Part shown: positions 1 through 11,312 of the stretch, piece after piece
How the letters are laid out: every line of letters starts with the position of its first letter
Position numbering within the stretch: the first letter of the stretch is position 1
From: Cavia porcellus
Lineage: Eukaryota; Chordata; Mammalia; Rodentia; Caviidae
Length of the DNA stretch: 64,000 nucleotides
Assembly (NCBI RefSeq): GCF_034190915.1
Contig: NW_026947484.1
Coordinates: 69,829,482-69,893,481, forward strand
Reading direction: 5' to 3'
The notes under the pieces: model-generated
What the model was told of the DNA's origin: nothing
The model's input: only the letters and a program-made list of their open reading frames with translations
Database searches by the model: none
Program-made: the position numbers and the translations under genes

Positions 1-167
1 TGCTTTTTGTTATTTTTGTTCTGTAGGACCTACGGTTTTGGGGGTAGGGGATGGAGGAAGCCAAATGAAGTTATCACATTCAGGCAATCTTCAGTGATTC
101 CATGATCATTAATTGCTGAGTATGTGTTAGTCAACCAGTATTTTTATTGGTGCTCTTCACTTTGTAG

Positions 168-250
168 GAGATTCAGCAGCAAAGAGCTGCTCAGAAACTG
201 ATCTATACCTTCAACCAAGTGAAACCACACACCATCCCCTACACGCCAAG
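168..250 (+). CDS. TRPM6: TRPM6 coding exon, alpha-kinase domain (fifth from last)
   Basis: TRPM6 is a plasma-membrane Mg2+/Ca2+ channel with a C-terminal atypical alpha-kinase. This 83-bp exon reads EIQQQRAAQKLIYTFNQVKP followed by HTIPYTPR, a segment shared by the TRPM6 and TRPM7 kinase domains. It is bounded by an AG acceptor (tttgtag at 161-167) and a gtaagg donor at 251. The last codon is split: AG here joins G at 1065 to give Arg. Earlier exons (channel pore, coiled coil, N-terminal kinase lobe with the ATP lysine) lie upstream of the window. TRPM7 is the alternative; the last exon and the RORB neighbour favour TRPM6. Confidence 0.93.
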
Positions 251-1064
251 GTAAGGAAGCCTTGGCCCTCAGGCCCTCATTTTAAGTAGAAATTCCTATT
301 AATCATTCTCAGCTCATTAGTTATGGGGAGTACAAGATCCACGGGAAAGTTAGTGAGGACCTTATTTTGGAGTTCTTTGTTTCGTAGTCATGGAGACTGG
401 TAAAAAGAATTAGATGTCCCAGAGATACCTTGGCTCAAATCATTGAACTTATGTGATTGAACAAATCTCAGGGAGATGCTGTGACTGATATTTCAGTTTT
501 AATAAACAGACCTTGGGAGAGAAGATTTTTGTTTTAAACATGCTTTGCCATTAGTATTTTATTTATTTATTCATTTATTTTTTGGTACAGTGGATTGAAC
601 TCACTATCTTGCACTTACCAGGCAGGCATTCATGCCACTGAGCTAAAATCCTGACCCCATACATTAGTGTTTAAAAGAAATCAGGAACTTTGGAAGAATG
701 AACTCTTCTTTCTTTGACTTCGTGTGTTTCCATAGATGTTCATTTATCAAGGCAGATCATACTTTGGTGCTGAGGACTTATAGGAAAGCTTTATTGTTTC
801 GTTTATAAGAAACTTAGTAGATCACGGCAAGAAAAGCAGGGTACAGTACTCACAGTAGAGTTGGAAAGTTTTCTCAAAGTGAGGAGGGGTGAGTGAGCAT
901 GGGAAAATCCTTCCTGTATGCTCCCTTCTTCCTTCTTACAGGAAGGGCACGTTAATCAGGCAGGATGGGTCAGAGTTAGGGGCTCTCTCATCTGCTGTGT
1001 GTTTGTGAGGCGAGTCCCACATTTGCTGCCTTGTGAAGGATCGATGGCCTCTGTTTCATTCAAG
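251..1064 (+). other. TRPM6 intron, 0.8 kb
   Basis: Begins gtaagg and ends ttcaag before the next exon. It contains one antisense ID-type SINE (about 575-658). No other coding or RNA feature was seen. Confidence 0.85.
575..658 (-). mobile_element. ID-type (tRNA-derived) SINE, antisense
   Basis: Shows the inverted tRNA-like body: ttggtacagtggattgaact, then caggcaggcattcatgccac and tgagctaaaatcctgacccc. The T-rich start is the reversed A-tail. It is diverged from the other ID copies in the window. Confidence 0.75.
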
Positions 1065-1270
1065 GTTCCTGGACGTTTTCTTGATCTACTGCCATTCAGC
1101 TGACCAGTGGCTGACCGTTGAGAAGTATATGACAGGGGAGTTTCGGAAGTACAACAACAACAACGGAGATGAAATCACCCCCAGCAACACCCTGGAGGAG
1201 CTAATGTTGGCTTTCTCTCACTGGACCTACGAGTACACGAGGGGAGAGCTGCTGGTTTTAGATTTGCAAG
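1065..1270 (+). CDS. TRPM6: TRPM6 coding exon, alpha-kinase core with catalytic Asp
   Basis: A 206-bp exon starting after caag at 1061-1064 and ending before gtaact at 1271. It reads (R)[20 protein letters not shown], then [20 protein letters not shown] and on to LLVLDLQ(G). From TRPM7 kinase structures, the His of FSHWTYEYT is a zinc ligand, and the Asp and Gln of VLDLQG are catalytic-site residues (equivalent to D1765 and Q1767). All three are intact, so the copy looks functional. Reading frames from ATGs inside the preceding intron run into the exon but are not real starts. Confidence 0.96.
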
Positions 1271-1954
1271 GTAACTGATGACCCGGGACTTGACAAGACG
1301 GGAGGCAGAGTTCCCAGAGATCTTGGGAGAACCAGGAAGGTTGTGTATAGCGTTGTTCCATCACGTCTTGAAAGGAGGTGGAGACATTCAATTCAGAGAA
1401 CTCATACATGGGTACCTGCATTTTTTCCCCCCAAAACCATTTTATTCATAGATAAAAGGAAGGAAAAACTACAACAAAATTAAAGTATGTCAGTCAGGGG
1501 ATAACAAAGGTAACAAACACCTGCTATGTTGTGTCCTACTCATTTGAGGAGGAATATCGGCAGGGTATTGAAGTTTTAAAAGCATCTAAAATGTTGAACT
1601 CCATGAGGAATGGTTTTTTGTACCAGTTTTTCCTGTTTTATGGCTTTGCCGTACTCTTAGCTTAGGCATGCATATATGCATACAGGGAAGTTTAAATTCT
1701 GGGCATCTTCTGTGATTTTGAGTTTATTGCCTCAGCTGTTTATAATCTGGCTTGCCCTCTTCGCTGTGTCCTGTGATGTGACCGTCAGGGAAATTACACC
1801 TCCTGGCTGAAGAAGGAAGTCTTTGGTCAGTGCGTCTCCCCACCACCAGCATCCTGCAGCGGAGGCCTCCAGCAGGATTCCTTGCAGGGATAGATGAAAT
1901 ATGTATTAAGGTTAACGTTTAGTGCTTGGGCTCCTTGACTGACTTTGGTTTAAA

Positions 1955-2125
1955 TAAGGGATTTAACCCAGGAACTTTCACAGAAGTTATCTCATTTAAT
2001 CCCAAAACACAGCACCTGGAGGTGGATATGGAGAACTGAGGCCCAGAAAGTTTAACTAAGCTGCCCTGGGGTGCACAGCTACTTAAAATGAGCCAGGATA
2101 CACATGGAAACTGCTTTGACTAGCC
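1955..2125 (+). repeat. Ancient MIR/L2-age mammalian repeat
   Basis: Carries the pattern 'atctcatttaatccc ... gagaactgaggcccagaaag ... gtgcacagctac', typical of old mammalian-wide interspersed repeats. Strongly diverged; the subfamily is not resolved. Confidence 0.5.
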
Positions 2126-3261
2126 GTATTCTTGTCTTTTTACTGCACTGTCTTTTATTTCTGTAAGAGTTTCATACCTTGAGGGTCCAACCACCTTATG
2201 GGTCATTTAAACAACTTGGCCCTTTTTCTCATCCTCTGTGACTGGCTCAGCTCTCCAGTTCTGGGCTTCTGTGCTGAAAGCGGGGCTTGGAGGCTAGGGA
2301 ACGTTGAGATAACAGATGGTCTTGGGGCACCGGGGCAGTGCCTAGGCAGACTGCAAAATCACTGTGAAATTTGTCATACGCTCAAGGTTATATACTGTAA
2401 GTACTTTTTAAACTACAAGTATATACTGTGTCCTTTGAGGTTTCCATTGTTCACAGGGTTGGGTTGTATTTCCAACTGTCGAACATAATATTTTAGGAAG
2501 CAATATAAACAAAATTAAATCAACCAACAAGATTCAGCTTTTTAAGTTAGCAAGGACTGGATCCATATCACCCCATGTGTGGATGCTGAATGCGTCTGTT
2601 TGTAGCTGCAGCTGGGAAAAGCTTGATTGCTTTCATCTGTACTTGACTGTTTGTACACTGAATTTTTGGGTGGAGTTGTTTAAAAAGCAGAAAGCAAAAA
2701 CAAAAACCCCAGGATCAACAACAACAAAATAACAACAGCAAAACAACCAAAGAAAAATGTTATGGAATTAATGATGACTCTTCAGTGTGTTTGATATTCC
2801 ATTTGAATAGGTTTTTGTTTAATGATGTTTATGTTTGGGGATTTTTATGTCTCTTAGTAATGCAAAGTGACATTAAACAACAAATGCTGCATTGAGAGTC
2901 TTGGGGGACAAAGGGAATTAACTTTATTCTTTTTCTGAGCAATTATGTGGATTGCAGAATTAGGCCACTCCAAATAAACTGTGTCAAAACATTGACCTTC
3001 AAAGAAGGGAAGAGTGGATGTCATAGAATGAACATGATGATATTTGATACTTCCCAGAGAGGTCTGGCTAATTGGGTAGGCTTGAATTTGTGGTAAAAGA
3101 TGAATCCTGTAATAGTAATTCTGAAGTTACACGACTGCTACCTCTAGAAGCTAACATTCACTAGGTACAGTGGTATCTTGGTTCACAAACTTAATTTTTT
3201 CCATGATGCTGGGCAGAGCATTCATTCTATGTGGAAGGAATTAAGATTGCGAACTGGGGTA

Positions 3262-3335
3262 CCGTTGTGCTTATTTTGTGCCAGGCATTTGGCTAAAGAA
3301 TTTTGTGCATTATCATATTTAATCTAAATCAGGTT
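3262..3335 (+). repeat. Ancient MIR/L2-age repeat fragment
   Basis: Contains 'ttgtgccaggcatttggct' followed by 'gcattatcatatttaatc', the same old repeat motif as at 1955-2125. Short and diverged. Confidence 0.4.
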
Positions 3336-3642
3336 GGAAGGGAAAAATGGGAAACATAGGATCTATTTACAACATCTGTTAATGGCTTAGGTTTGGTTTT
3401 GTGTTTTATTTATTTGTGTTGGTAGTTGTTGGAGAGGTGATCCACCCCACCTGGGTGGTAGGCGTGGAGGTTGAGAGGTAGCAGCCGGGGAAGAAGAACT
3501 TTAGAGTTGCAGGGGGTGGGCTCCTCCTGGAATTAGCTGCTTGACCTGAGGAGCCATCACCTGCAGTCCCACATCCCTCATTTGTAAGTGGGGAAAAGAA
3601 TATGTACTTCAAACATTAGATTAAAAAGCTGAAGTGAGACGA

Positions 3643-3656
3643 TATATATATATATA
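3643..3656. repeat. (TA)7 microsatellite
   Basis: A short pure dinucleotide run within the 9-kb TRPM6 intron. Confidence 0.8.
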
Positions 3657-4759
3657 GCATGCAGTTAGTCCTAGTGAACTCTGGTTATTTTTGTGGTAAT
3701 GTGAATCTCGGTGTGGACTCTCAGTGGAGGTCAGTCTTCCAGTGTGGGGAATCTACTCTCATTGTGTGGTCCTGCAGGAAGGCACCAGCATGGGTCTCTG
3801 CTCCTTCCTGCTTTCCGGGGAACAGGGAGAAATGCATGCAGAAAGTCGTCTTGCAGTTCCTTCTTCTCTTCTTTGTTTTCTTCCATGAGGACGCCAGTCA
3901 TTAACTCAGAAACTGCCACACCAGTCCAGGAAACTGAACTCCTCCAAGGGGCAGTGTGGACAGTTTCCCATCACTTGGGATTATATTGAAGTTTTCCGGT
4001 CTTTTTCCACTTAAAAAGTCTTACATGTGATGGACTGAATCATCTTCATGCTTGAAATCCAACATTTAATTCCCAGAAATGGAAATTAAAAACAATTGTA
4101 TTTAAAAATCACAGTGGCCTGTAATGTTTAAGCTCATATTTTTCAAAGGACTTTTGAAGATGCAGTATTAATTGTTTATCCACAATGTAGTTTCCAGGCA
4201 AAGTCAGCAGCATTGGGATCCACCTCATCATCAGAAATTTTGCTGCTCGAAAAGGGGGTTTCTGCGCAGACGTAGATGCCCACTGATGTATCCAAAGTTA
4301 AATTTCACGATTTTTTTATCCTGCCTGAGTATGTGAGCTCTTACTCTGTTAGAGCTGGTAGAGGAACATCTCTGAGACTTTTAGATGCAGAGTGTCTCAT
4401 TCCTGTCCTGTGCCCCATGTTTTCCAGGACAGTCTATGGATGGGAGGAGCTTTGTGGTCAGCTTTCCCGTTGCGGTGTTCGCGCAGAGCTGGAAATGGCG
4501 GTGGTGCTGTGGTGTGATTTTTCCCATTTCATTTGTTTATTAGTATTTGTTTGTGAGTGTGGATGTTACCATACTGCGGGTCCTTTGGGACTCCCTCTCT
4601 TTCTGCCCCCCTCCCCACTTTGGGAGATCCTTCTTCCACCTGAGGGAGCCAGAAGGAGTATTTGCTACGTAAACTTTGAGCTGTTAATGTGATTTGTGTA
4701 CATTTTACTCTCCTCTTCTTCCTTCCTGTTCCTTCTCCTCTTTTTTTTCTCTGACTCCT

Positions 4760-4833
4760 GTTTTTGTAGAACTGGGGATCCAATCCAGGGCCTCATGCAG
4801 GCAAGTACCTTGCCACTGGGCTACACCCCCTAA
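4760..4833 (-). mobile_element. ID-type SINE, antisense
   Basis: Inverted ID body: 'actggggatccaatccaggg', 'cctcatgcaggcaagtacct', 'tgccactgggctacaccccc'. It is closer to the general rodent ID consensus than the 'gctaaatcccc' copies in this window. Confidence 0.8.
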
Positions 4834-4954
4834 GATCAACAGAATCATCATTTTACAGTAGCAGGAAAATCAAATTTTGCTGCCCAAGTGGCCCTTGATA
4901 GGATAAAGATAACAAAAATAGCAGTTAGCTTTCCTTGGCTTCTCCAGGGTCACT

Positions 4955-5110
4955 TTACTGAGCGGCGCATGTGTAATAATTCATTTAATCCTCACAGCGC
5001 TATGAGATAAAGCTCACAATATCACACTTCTGGATGAGAGCATGGGCTTCAGAGAAGCATGGGAAACTACTCAGATCCACACCTAAAAAGAGGGGACAGT
5101 GGGTGGAGGC
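4955..5110 (+). repeat. Ancient MIR/L2-age repeat
   Basis: 'aattcatttaatcctcacag ... ctatgagataaag ... cttcagagaagcatggga' matches the layout of old mammalian-wide repeats. Subfamily uncertain. Confidence 0.5.
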
Positions 5111-5499
5111 TGTGTTCTTCGACTTCTGGGTCTAACAAGCAACAAGATTTGAAGTAAACCGGATCGTAGGTGATTTTCATAGACTTTCTTTCTCCACAGA
5201 ACTTGTCTTTTCCTGGTTGATATTACTTCTGTAGCGACTGTGTATATTCCTAGCTTAAGTGTACTGTATGGCTTACTTCTCCGTTATGCTGAAGGTTTCA
5301 TTATTGCTATAAACTGCAGACTTAACAATTAGGTCTGTGGTTCAACAAGTAAAGGATATGTAGCTGTCATTCTCTCTAAAGACAGAGACAGAGTTGTCCT
5401 GTTTCCTTACTTGATGGTTAGAATGGCAGGGTCCCTCTCAGCTGATCCTTCTGATGACAAAAGGATAAAGATCCCAGCCTGTTCCTGTGACTCAGGGAG

Positions 5500-5805
5500 A
5501 GCAAAGCATTTTTAAAAATTGTAATTATCGTAAGATGGTATTTCATTGTACTTCTGATTTACATTTTCCTAATCATTAGTGATGCGAAGAATCTTTGCAA
5601 AAGCACATTGGTAATTTGTGTGTATTCTTTGGAGAAGTGTCTGAAGAAGGTGGCTTGTTTGGCATTTTGCTTTTAAGTTTTAGGAATTCTGTATGAACTC
5701 AAGATATCAATACCTTATCAAACATATGGTTACTAATACTTTCTCCTATTCTGTGAGTTGCCCTTTTGATCTCTTGATTTGTTAGAAAAGAAGTTATGAA
5801 ATATC
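5500..5805 (-). mobile_element. L1 3' fragment (antisense)
   Basis: The plus strand resembles the complement of the L1 ORF2-end/3' region: 'gatggtatttcattgta', 'tttacattttcctaatcatt', 'ggagaagtgtctgaag', 'ctcctattctgtgagttgcc'. Diverged and truncated; no open frame remains. Confidence 0.7.
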
Positions 5806-5978
5806 CCCTTATCTTTCCTTAAGAAATTAGAAACAAAAGACAGAATAAAACAAAAAACAAATGGAGGAAAATAATAAAGATCAGAAAACACAATTCCTTA
5901 TCAGAATGCCAACATCATTTTTCATAAAAATTAATTTTTTGATTCTTACATTTCTGTAGAAATGCATAAGGCTCAGAA

Positions 5979-6090
5979 CAGTCTAAACAACTTTTTTTTT
6001 TATTGGTACCAGGGATCAAACTCGTGACCATGCGCTTGCAAGGCAGGCGCTTATGCCGCTGAGCTAAATCCCCAGCAGTCTAAACAACTT
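5979..6090 (-). mobile_element. ID-type SINE with exact 15-bp target-site duplication
   Basis: The antisense SINE body (5994-6075) reads T-tract, 'ttggtaccagggatcaaact', 'aaggcaggcgcttatgccgc', 'tgagctaaatccccag'. It is flanked by the perfect direct repeat cagtctaaacaactt at 5979-5993 and 6076-6090, the mark of L1-machinery retrotransposition. The intact duplication suggests a comparatively recent insertion. Confidence 0.95.
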
Positions 6091-6734
6091 TGATAAAGGA
6101 ACAGAATTAGAGCTCCAACCCTTCCCAATCCCACAACTTAATCACAAAGTTACAACATTCAGGACAGAACAGCATTGATATCAAGATGACAAACCATCAA
6201 GGTACCAATATGAAGTCCCAAAATAGATATTCACATAGCAAACGATTGGTTTCTGGCAAAGATGCAAGAGCAATGAAGTGGAGAATCAGTTGTACCTTCA
6301 ATAAATATACTGGAACAGCTGGATATCTACATGCAAAAACCCCAAACTTTATAGCACATCAAAAATTTCTTGAGACATCCCAAAGTCAACTCAGAATGGC
6401 TCACAGTGGGTTAAAGTAAAGGCAGGTGTGACCCGAGTCATTGATTTGGCTGAGGTCATTCTTTCTGGGACTGAGAGACTGGGTCAAGGAGTAGGAGAGA
6501 AGGCAGAACCACAGAGTTGTCCAGTGGAGGAGGCACTACATTTGCTTCTGAACAGGCCATGTAGAAGACAAAGGAGGCCATTATGCTGCTTTTTAAAAAT
6601 TACCTTAACTATTTTTTATATGCATACACATGTACATGTTTTTTCTTTCAGCTTATCATACTTTTCATTAGTTTCATCTATGAATTTACACGTGTCTTAT
6701 TTCACTAATAAGTATGTTCTCAAGGCACACTCAT

Positions 6735-8030
6735 TTACTTTTAAAAGTGTCCAGTTTATTATTCTTTATGGCTGAGTAGTAGTCCATTACATATACATAC
6801 CACATCTTTTGTATCCATCCCTGTCAGTGGGCATTTAGGCTGTTTCCAAGATCTGGCTATTATAAACTGTGCTGCTATAAGCATGGGTGCATATACATTG
6901 CTGTGGTACAATGTTTTTAATTCTTCTGGGAAGATACCCAGAAGGCGAATAGCTGGGTCAAATGGGACCTCCAACCCTAGTTTTTTGAGGGATTTCCACA
7001 GTGTTGCACAGTCTGCATACCCACCAATAGTGGAGAGGGGTTCCTTTTTCCCCACAGCCCCTCCAGCGTTTGTTCTTGGTTGTTTTCTTTGTACTGGCCA
7101 TTCTTTCTGGGGTGAGGTGGAATCTCAGTGTTGTTTTGCATCTATCGAATGACCAGTGTTGTTGAACATTTTTCATGAATTTATTTGCTGTTTGTATTTC
7201 TTCATCTGAGAGTGTGTGTTCATCTCAGATGCCCATTTTTGGATTGGGTCTTTACAGCTGAGAGGACTTATTTTTAAATATTATTTCTTTATACATTCTT
7301 GATAGTAATCCTTTATCTGAGGAACAGCTGGCAAACATTTTCTCCCACACTGTGAGTTGTGTCTTCACTCTGTTGGTGGTTTCTCTTGCTGTGCAAAAGC
7401 TTTTCAGTAAGATGAGATCCCATTTGTTGATTCATTGTAGTAAGTACTGTTCAATTTGAGTTTTATTCATAAAGTCTTTGCCTACACCAGTGTCTTCAAG
7501 AGTTTTTACCTATTCTATATTCCAGCAGATTTAATGTTTCTGTTTTAATATTAAGATCTGTAATTCATTCTGATTTTAGCTTAGTACATGGTGAAAGATA
7601 TGGGTCCAGTTTTAGTCTTTGGTATGTAGAAAGCCAGTTTTCCCAGCACCATTTATTAAAAATGCTATCTTCCATCCAGTGAATGTGTTTGGCACCTTCG
7701 TTAAAGATAAGGTAGCTTAGTGTGCCTGCACCTTCTAATCTATTACACTCACCTTCACGTCTTTTTTTTTTTTGCCTATACCACACTATTTTTATCACAG
7801 TAGCTTTGTAGTACAATTTCAAGTCAGGGATTATGATGCCCCCATCTTATCTTTGTTGCCCAGGATTGCTTTTGCTATTCTAGATCTGTTCTGATTCTAG
7901 ATGAATTTTAGGTTTGTTTTCTCTGATTCTGTAAGATATGCTATTGGAATTTTGATTGGGATTGCATTGAATCTGTATAACAGAAACTTTTAAGCTTTAT
8001 GCAGTCCAGTTTATTTATTTTGCCTTGCAG
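6735..8030 (-). pseudogene. 5'-truncated L1, ORF2 3' end, antisense
   Basis: A reverse-oriented L1 3' portion. An open stretch on the minus strand (7055-6759, 98 residues) contains FDPAIRLLGIFPEELKT, PMLIAAQFIIARSWKQPKCP and ICNGLLLSHKE, matching the C-terminal region of the L1 ORF2 protein. Further along, 'ttttcccagcaccatttatt' and 'ctttgtagtacaatttcaag' are the complement of well-known ORF2 stretches. Frameshifts and stops break the rest, so it is dead. Confidence 0.9.
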
Positions 8031-8159
8031 TTGGTACAGTTTGTAGCAAAGATGTTTTGTGAACTTTGTTTGAGCTGTTTAGCCTTGTTTTTTCTTTCCC
8101 TATTCAAAATCAGTGTGAAGAATTTCTAAGCCAAGAAGTAGTAAAGCGTTTGTGAGTAG

Positions 8160-8285
8160 AATTCAGAGTCTGTGGACTTTGATGATAAAATATATTATTC
8201 TTTAGCTTGTAACTTAGATGCATCATTTTCTTCAGTTATAATGTAGACTACAATCCTCAGTGATAGTAATAGTACCTGTGACTGT
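8160..8285 (+). repeat. MIR remnant
   Basis: The order 'gtctgtggactttgatgat ... cttgtaacttagatgcatc ... cttcagttataatgtagact ... gtgatagtaatagtacctgtg' follows the MIR layout. Diverged. Confidence 0.45.
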
Positions 8286-9279
8286 TCGTAATAAATATTA
8301 CAGATATTAATGTAGCACAGTGGAATATTGGCCAATACCTAAAATTACTGTTTCTGTTTGTCACTTGTTGGATGTTATAGTAATTAGCAGACTTGGGCGA
8401 AATCCTGTTGTTTACTGTATTAATGAGGCAGCATGTACACTACAGAACTTTAAAAAGTATCCTTATGTAGCTGTATTTTAATGTCCCTAATTGTCTTCAT
8501 CATCCTATATATTTAACTATGTGTATTAAAACAGTATTTGAGAACAATGGCAAAGAATATCATGACAAACAATGGTGAATATTCTTACTCCAAACTTCTG
8601 GGTGCTCTGAGTTACTTTCCTAAGGAAATTAGTTTCTTAGGGGAAAAGACTATAAGGAGTTTATTTTTTTCAGAACACAGTAAAAACCCCTGAAAATAAT
8701 TGGTATAAAATAAGAGTATTTTCTTACAAGTAGAGCTACATAATAATGTTAAACATTTACCTAAGTTTTGAATACTCTTCCTACAAAGTAATCTCTTTAA
8801 TTAAAGACAATAAGTGCTGGTTCGACTGATTTGAGGAACTGTTGGGTTTTGCCCAGCTCTGCATTCACTTAGCTGTTTGAAATGTTACCATCTTCGGAGA
8901 ACAGGCTCCTCACCACTTGTATTTTATAACAGAGAGTCACCTTATGTGTTGGTCCCTATTTTGATAAGTTTCAGCTTTAAATTTTAGGTTTTGGTGTTGC
9001 TTCCCACAAAGTAAATCTTACTGAGATGCATGCATTCAGAAAAATGCTCATAGTGTAAGCTTATATTTTGCAGATTTTCTCAACAAGCACCTACATGAAC
9101 AATTGGAGTTGGTTTTACTTGTCATTGATAAATGCCGTTTATGTAGTTTTTGGTGTGTGTCTTCGGTAGAGCACAGACCATACCTACAGTACCACATAGT
9201 GCTTGCTGATCCCTGACAAGCCCAGTACAGGGCTATAGCCCATGGGAGGAGCACCAGGTTTGCCCCAGCTTGTTTCTGC

Positions 9280-9600
9280 TCCGACCACTGTGGACTGAGC
9301 AGCCTCTGGCAAATGACTTCATCCTTTTGAGCATCATTGTTTTCACTGATGTAAAGTGAGGACAGAATGGAAAATGAGCCTGGGCATTGCGGCACATGCC
9401 TGTGATCCCATCACTCAAGTGCCTGAGGTGGAAGGATCACCAAGGGTTTGCAGCCAGCTTGGGCTATGTAGTGAGTTCAAGGCCAGCCTGACCTGCATAG
9501 TGAGACCCTCTTAAAACAAACAAACATATAGACAAACCCAAAGTGTAAAATGAGGCTAATACCTTTCTTTTATAGTTGCTTAGCATTAAAGGAAATAAAA
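9280..9600 (+). repeat. MIR interrupted by a B1
   Basis: The MIR-like part 'ctctggcaaatgacttcatc ... gatgtaaagtgag' breaks off at 9378 and continues at about 9547 with 'aaaatgaggctaatacc'. The break is filled by the B1 at 9379-9546, which dates the B1 after the MIR. Confidence 0.65.
9379..9546 (+). mobile_element. B1 (7SL-derived) SINE, sense
   Basis: 'cctgggcattgcggcacatg cc' followed by 'tgtgatcccatcactcaagt' and 'tgagttcaaggccagcctga', ending in 'gtgagaccctcttaaaac' and an A-rich tail. Flanking aaaatgag at 9371-9378 and 9547-9554 is the likely target-site duplication. B1 elements are restricted to rodents. Confidence 0.9.
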
Positions 9601-9651
9601 TTAGAATGTAGTATAGTATATATCAGCAAATGAATGGCATGCCATTCTCAG

Positions 9652-10026
9652 TGTTACGGCTTATATCTGGAAATCCCCCCAAAGGCTCTTGAAGTGATGG
9701 GGGGGATCCCAGAGTTTGTCATTGATTCATGGTCCAACGCTAGGATTAGAGGTGTGAGTGCTCCACCCATCCTGGGGTGGGCAGCCTGCATTCAATATAA
9801 GGGAGAGAAAGAGGCTTGTTCTTTTGCTCCTCCCACTTGGATCTTGCTGCTTTTGCTGTCTTCCACCACCTTGAGCTGTTGCTCTCTGCCAAGAACCTTT
9901 CTTTCTTGGCACCAGTTGAGCATGGACTAAAACCTACACAAACTGTGAGCTAAAATAAACTTTCCCTTCCTTAATTTTGGGCATTGGGTATTTTGTCTCA
10001 GCAACAAGAGAAGAGTAACTAAGACA
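9652..10026 (+). mobile_element. Solo LTR, ORR1-like MaLR
   Basis: Starts tgttacggcttatatctgga and ends ctcagcaacaagagaagagt-aactaagaca, with 'aaaataaactttcccttcct' as the R-region polyadenylation signal. The flanks ctcag (9647-9651) and atcag (10027-10031) form a 5-bp duplication with one mismatch. The layout matches rodent ORR1/MaLR LTRs (ERVL class). No internal viral sequence was seen, so it is a solo LTR. Confidence 0.8.
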
Positions 10027-10291
10027 ATCAGTAACTATGAACACATCACTGAAATACTTGTTTGTGGCCTACAAGTTTATTATAACACGAAGGAGTTGTG
10101 AAAGACAGTGCATAATTAAGACTTTCCAAATATTCCTGGAGAATTTTTATAGTACATTCAATTTGTATGATTTTTGATTTACTACAAAGTGATTATAAAC
10201 TTGAGAAAAACTATAATTTGGTTACTATTTCCTTGAATTTCTATGAAAATGAAACCACTATTGCTAAATGAATTTTGTTTCTTCTTTTGAG

Positions 10292-10343
10292 GTGTTGGGG
10301 AAAATCTGACAGATCCATCTGTTATAAAACCTGAAGACAAACA
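10292..10343 (+). CDS. TRPM6: TRPM6 coding exon, alpha-kinase catalytic loop
   Basis: A 52-bp micro-exon starting after cttttgag and ending before gtaagt at 10344. Joined to the G at 1270, it reads (G)VGENLTDPSVIKPEDK(Q). The Asp of LTDPS corresponds to the conserved alpha-kinase Asp (D1775 in TRPM7). 'KPEDKQSR' across the next junction fits TRPM6 better than TRPM7. Confidence 0.95.
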
Positions 10344-11205
10344 GTAAGTCCACTTATGTGCTATTATTTCATAAATTCTGCTTAACTTTTATGTTTTTAA
10401 AATGTATTTTTCAACATGTAAAGTATAGAATTGTACATATTAATGGGGTCCCATGTAATGTTTCAGTGCACGTGTACATTGCATAAATGTTTAAATGGCA
10501 TATTTTAAAAATAATTTATAAACATAGCCTGTTCCTGAAATCCCAGAAGTCTTTGAGGCAGCTTTCATATATTGACCTATAACAATAATGTTTTTAAAAG
10601 AGCATAGATTATGAAATGAGGGTAGAAATAAAACATGGAAACAAAATGAAATTAAATCTGGAGTTGGGTTGCAAAACATGGATGAAAATAATAAATGCAA
10701 TATATGCAAGTTGCAAATTCAACTCAGTTTTCTGGGGGAAAGGGTCCCAGATAATAAGAGAAATATGCATGTGTTTAGCTCCAATAAGCTTTGACATGAA
10801 CATGAAAGCAGTGTACACAGGAAAACAGCTTTCCTTGTCGTCTTCACCGTGGAATCATTGCAGCTTGCCCTGGTTGGCATCTTCCATCCATGCTTACAAA
10901 TGGAGACTGAAGGCGTAAAGTGTGCTGACGCACAGCAAAGCAGTAAGAGGTCAAAATGCCGGGCTTACTCTGAAGCACCGGTGGAGCCGAGTCACATGGA
11001 GGAAGGCGTTCCCTGCCTGGCCTTTGAATTCCCAGGGGCATTCTGTCCCATTGGCAGGCTTTGTGGAAGACTGGCCACTAAAGGATCCAGTGTTGTTCTG
11101 TCAAAGGTGGAATCCAGAGCAGTGATGATCCCAGGCGGTGTGGCAGACAGCTGTGGTCCTCAGTGTGAACCTGCACCGTAGTAGCCAGGATGGTTCTTAA
11201 GCACG

Positions 11206-11312
11206 GGCTGCTGGCTCCCCTGCCCAGAGTTTCTGATGCTGCCATTTAGAGGGGGGCAAACCATCCATATTTCTAACAGGTTCCTAGAAAATTCTGATCT
11301 GATGGTCCAGAG
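11206..11312 (+). repeat. hAT-type MITE remnant (MER5/MER20-like)
   Basis: 'cccagagtttctgatgctgc ... atttctaacaggttcctag ... tctgatggtccagagaaatg' follows the common pattern of Charlie-type non-autonomous hAT elements in placental mammals. No terminal inverted repeats can be defined. Confidence 0.5.

Larger units (their letters stand above)
1271..10291 (+). other. TRPM6 intron, 9.0 kb
   Basis: Donor gtaact, acceptor cttttgag. It holds MIR-type remnants, three ID SINEs, two antisense L1 fragments, a B1 inside a MIR and an ORR1-like LTR, each listed separately. The stretches 2130-3260, 3340-4750 and 8290-9270 contain nothing I can identify. ORFs of up to 138 aa there show no family resemblance. 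Confidence 0.85.

Noticed and set aside
918..1103. ORF running into the TRPM6 exon at 1065 in another frame
   Set aside because: The true frame is fixed by splicing from 250 to 1065. This frame is a shadow.
4276..4692. 138-codon open frame in the TRPM6 intron, plus strand
   Set aside because: No domain, no exon-like splice sites in frame, composition as expected by chance. Part of the 9-kb intron.
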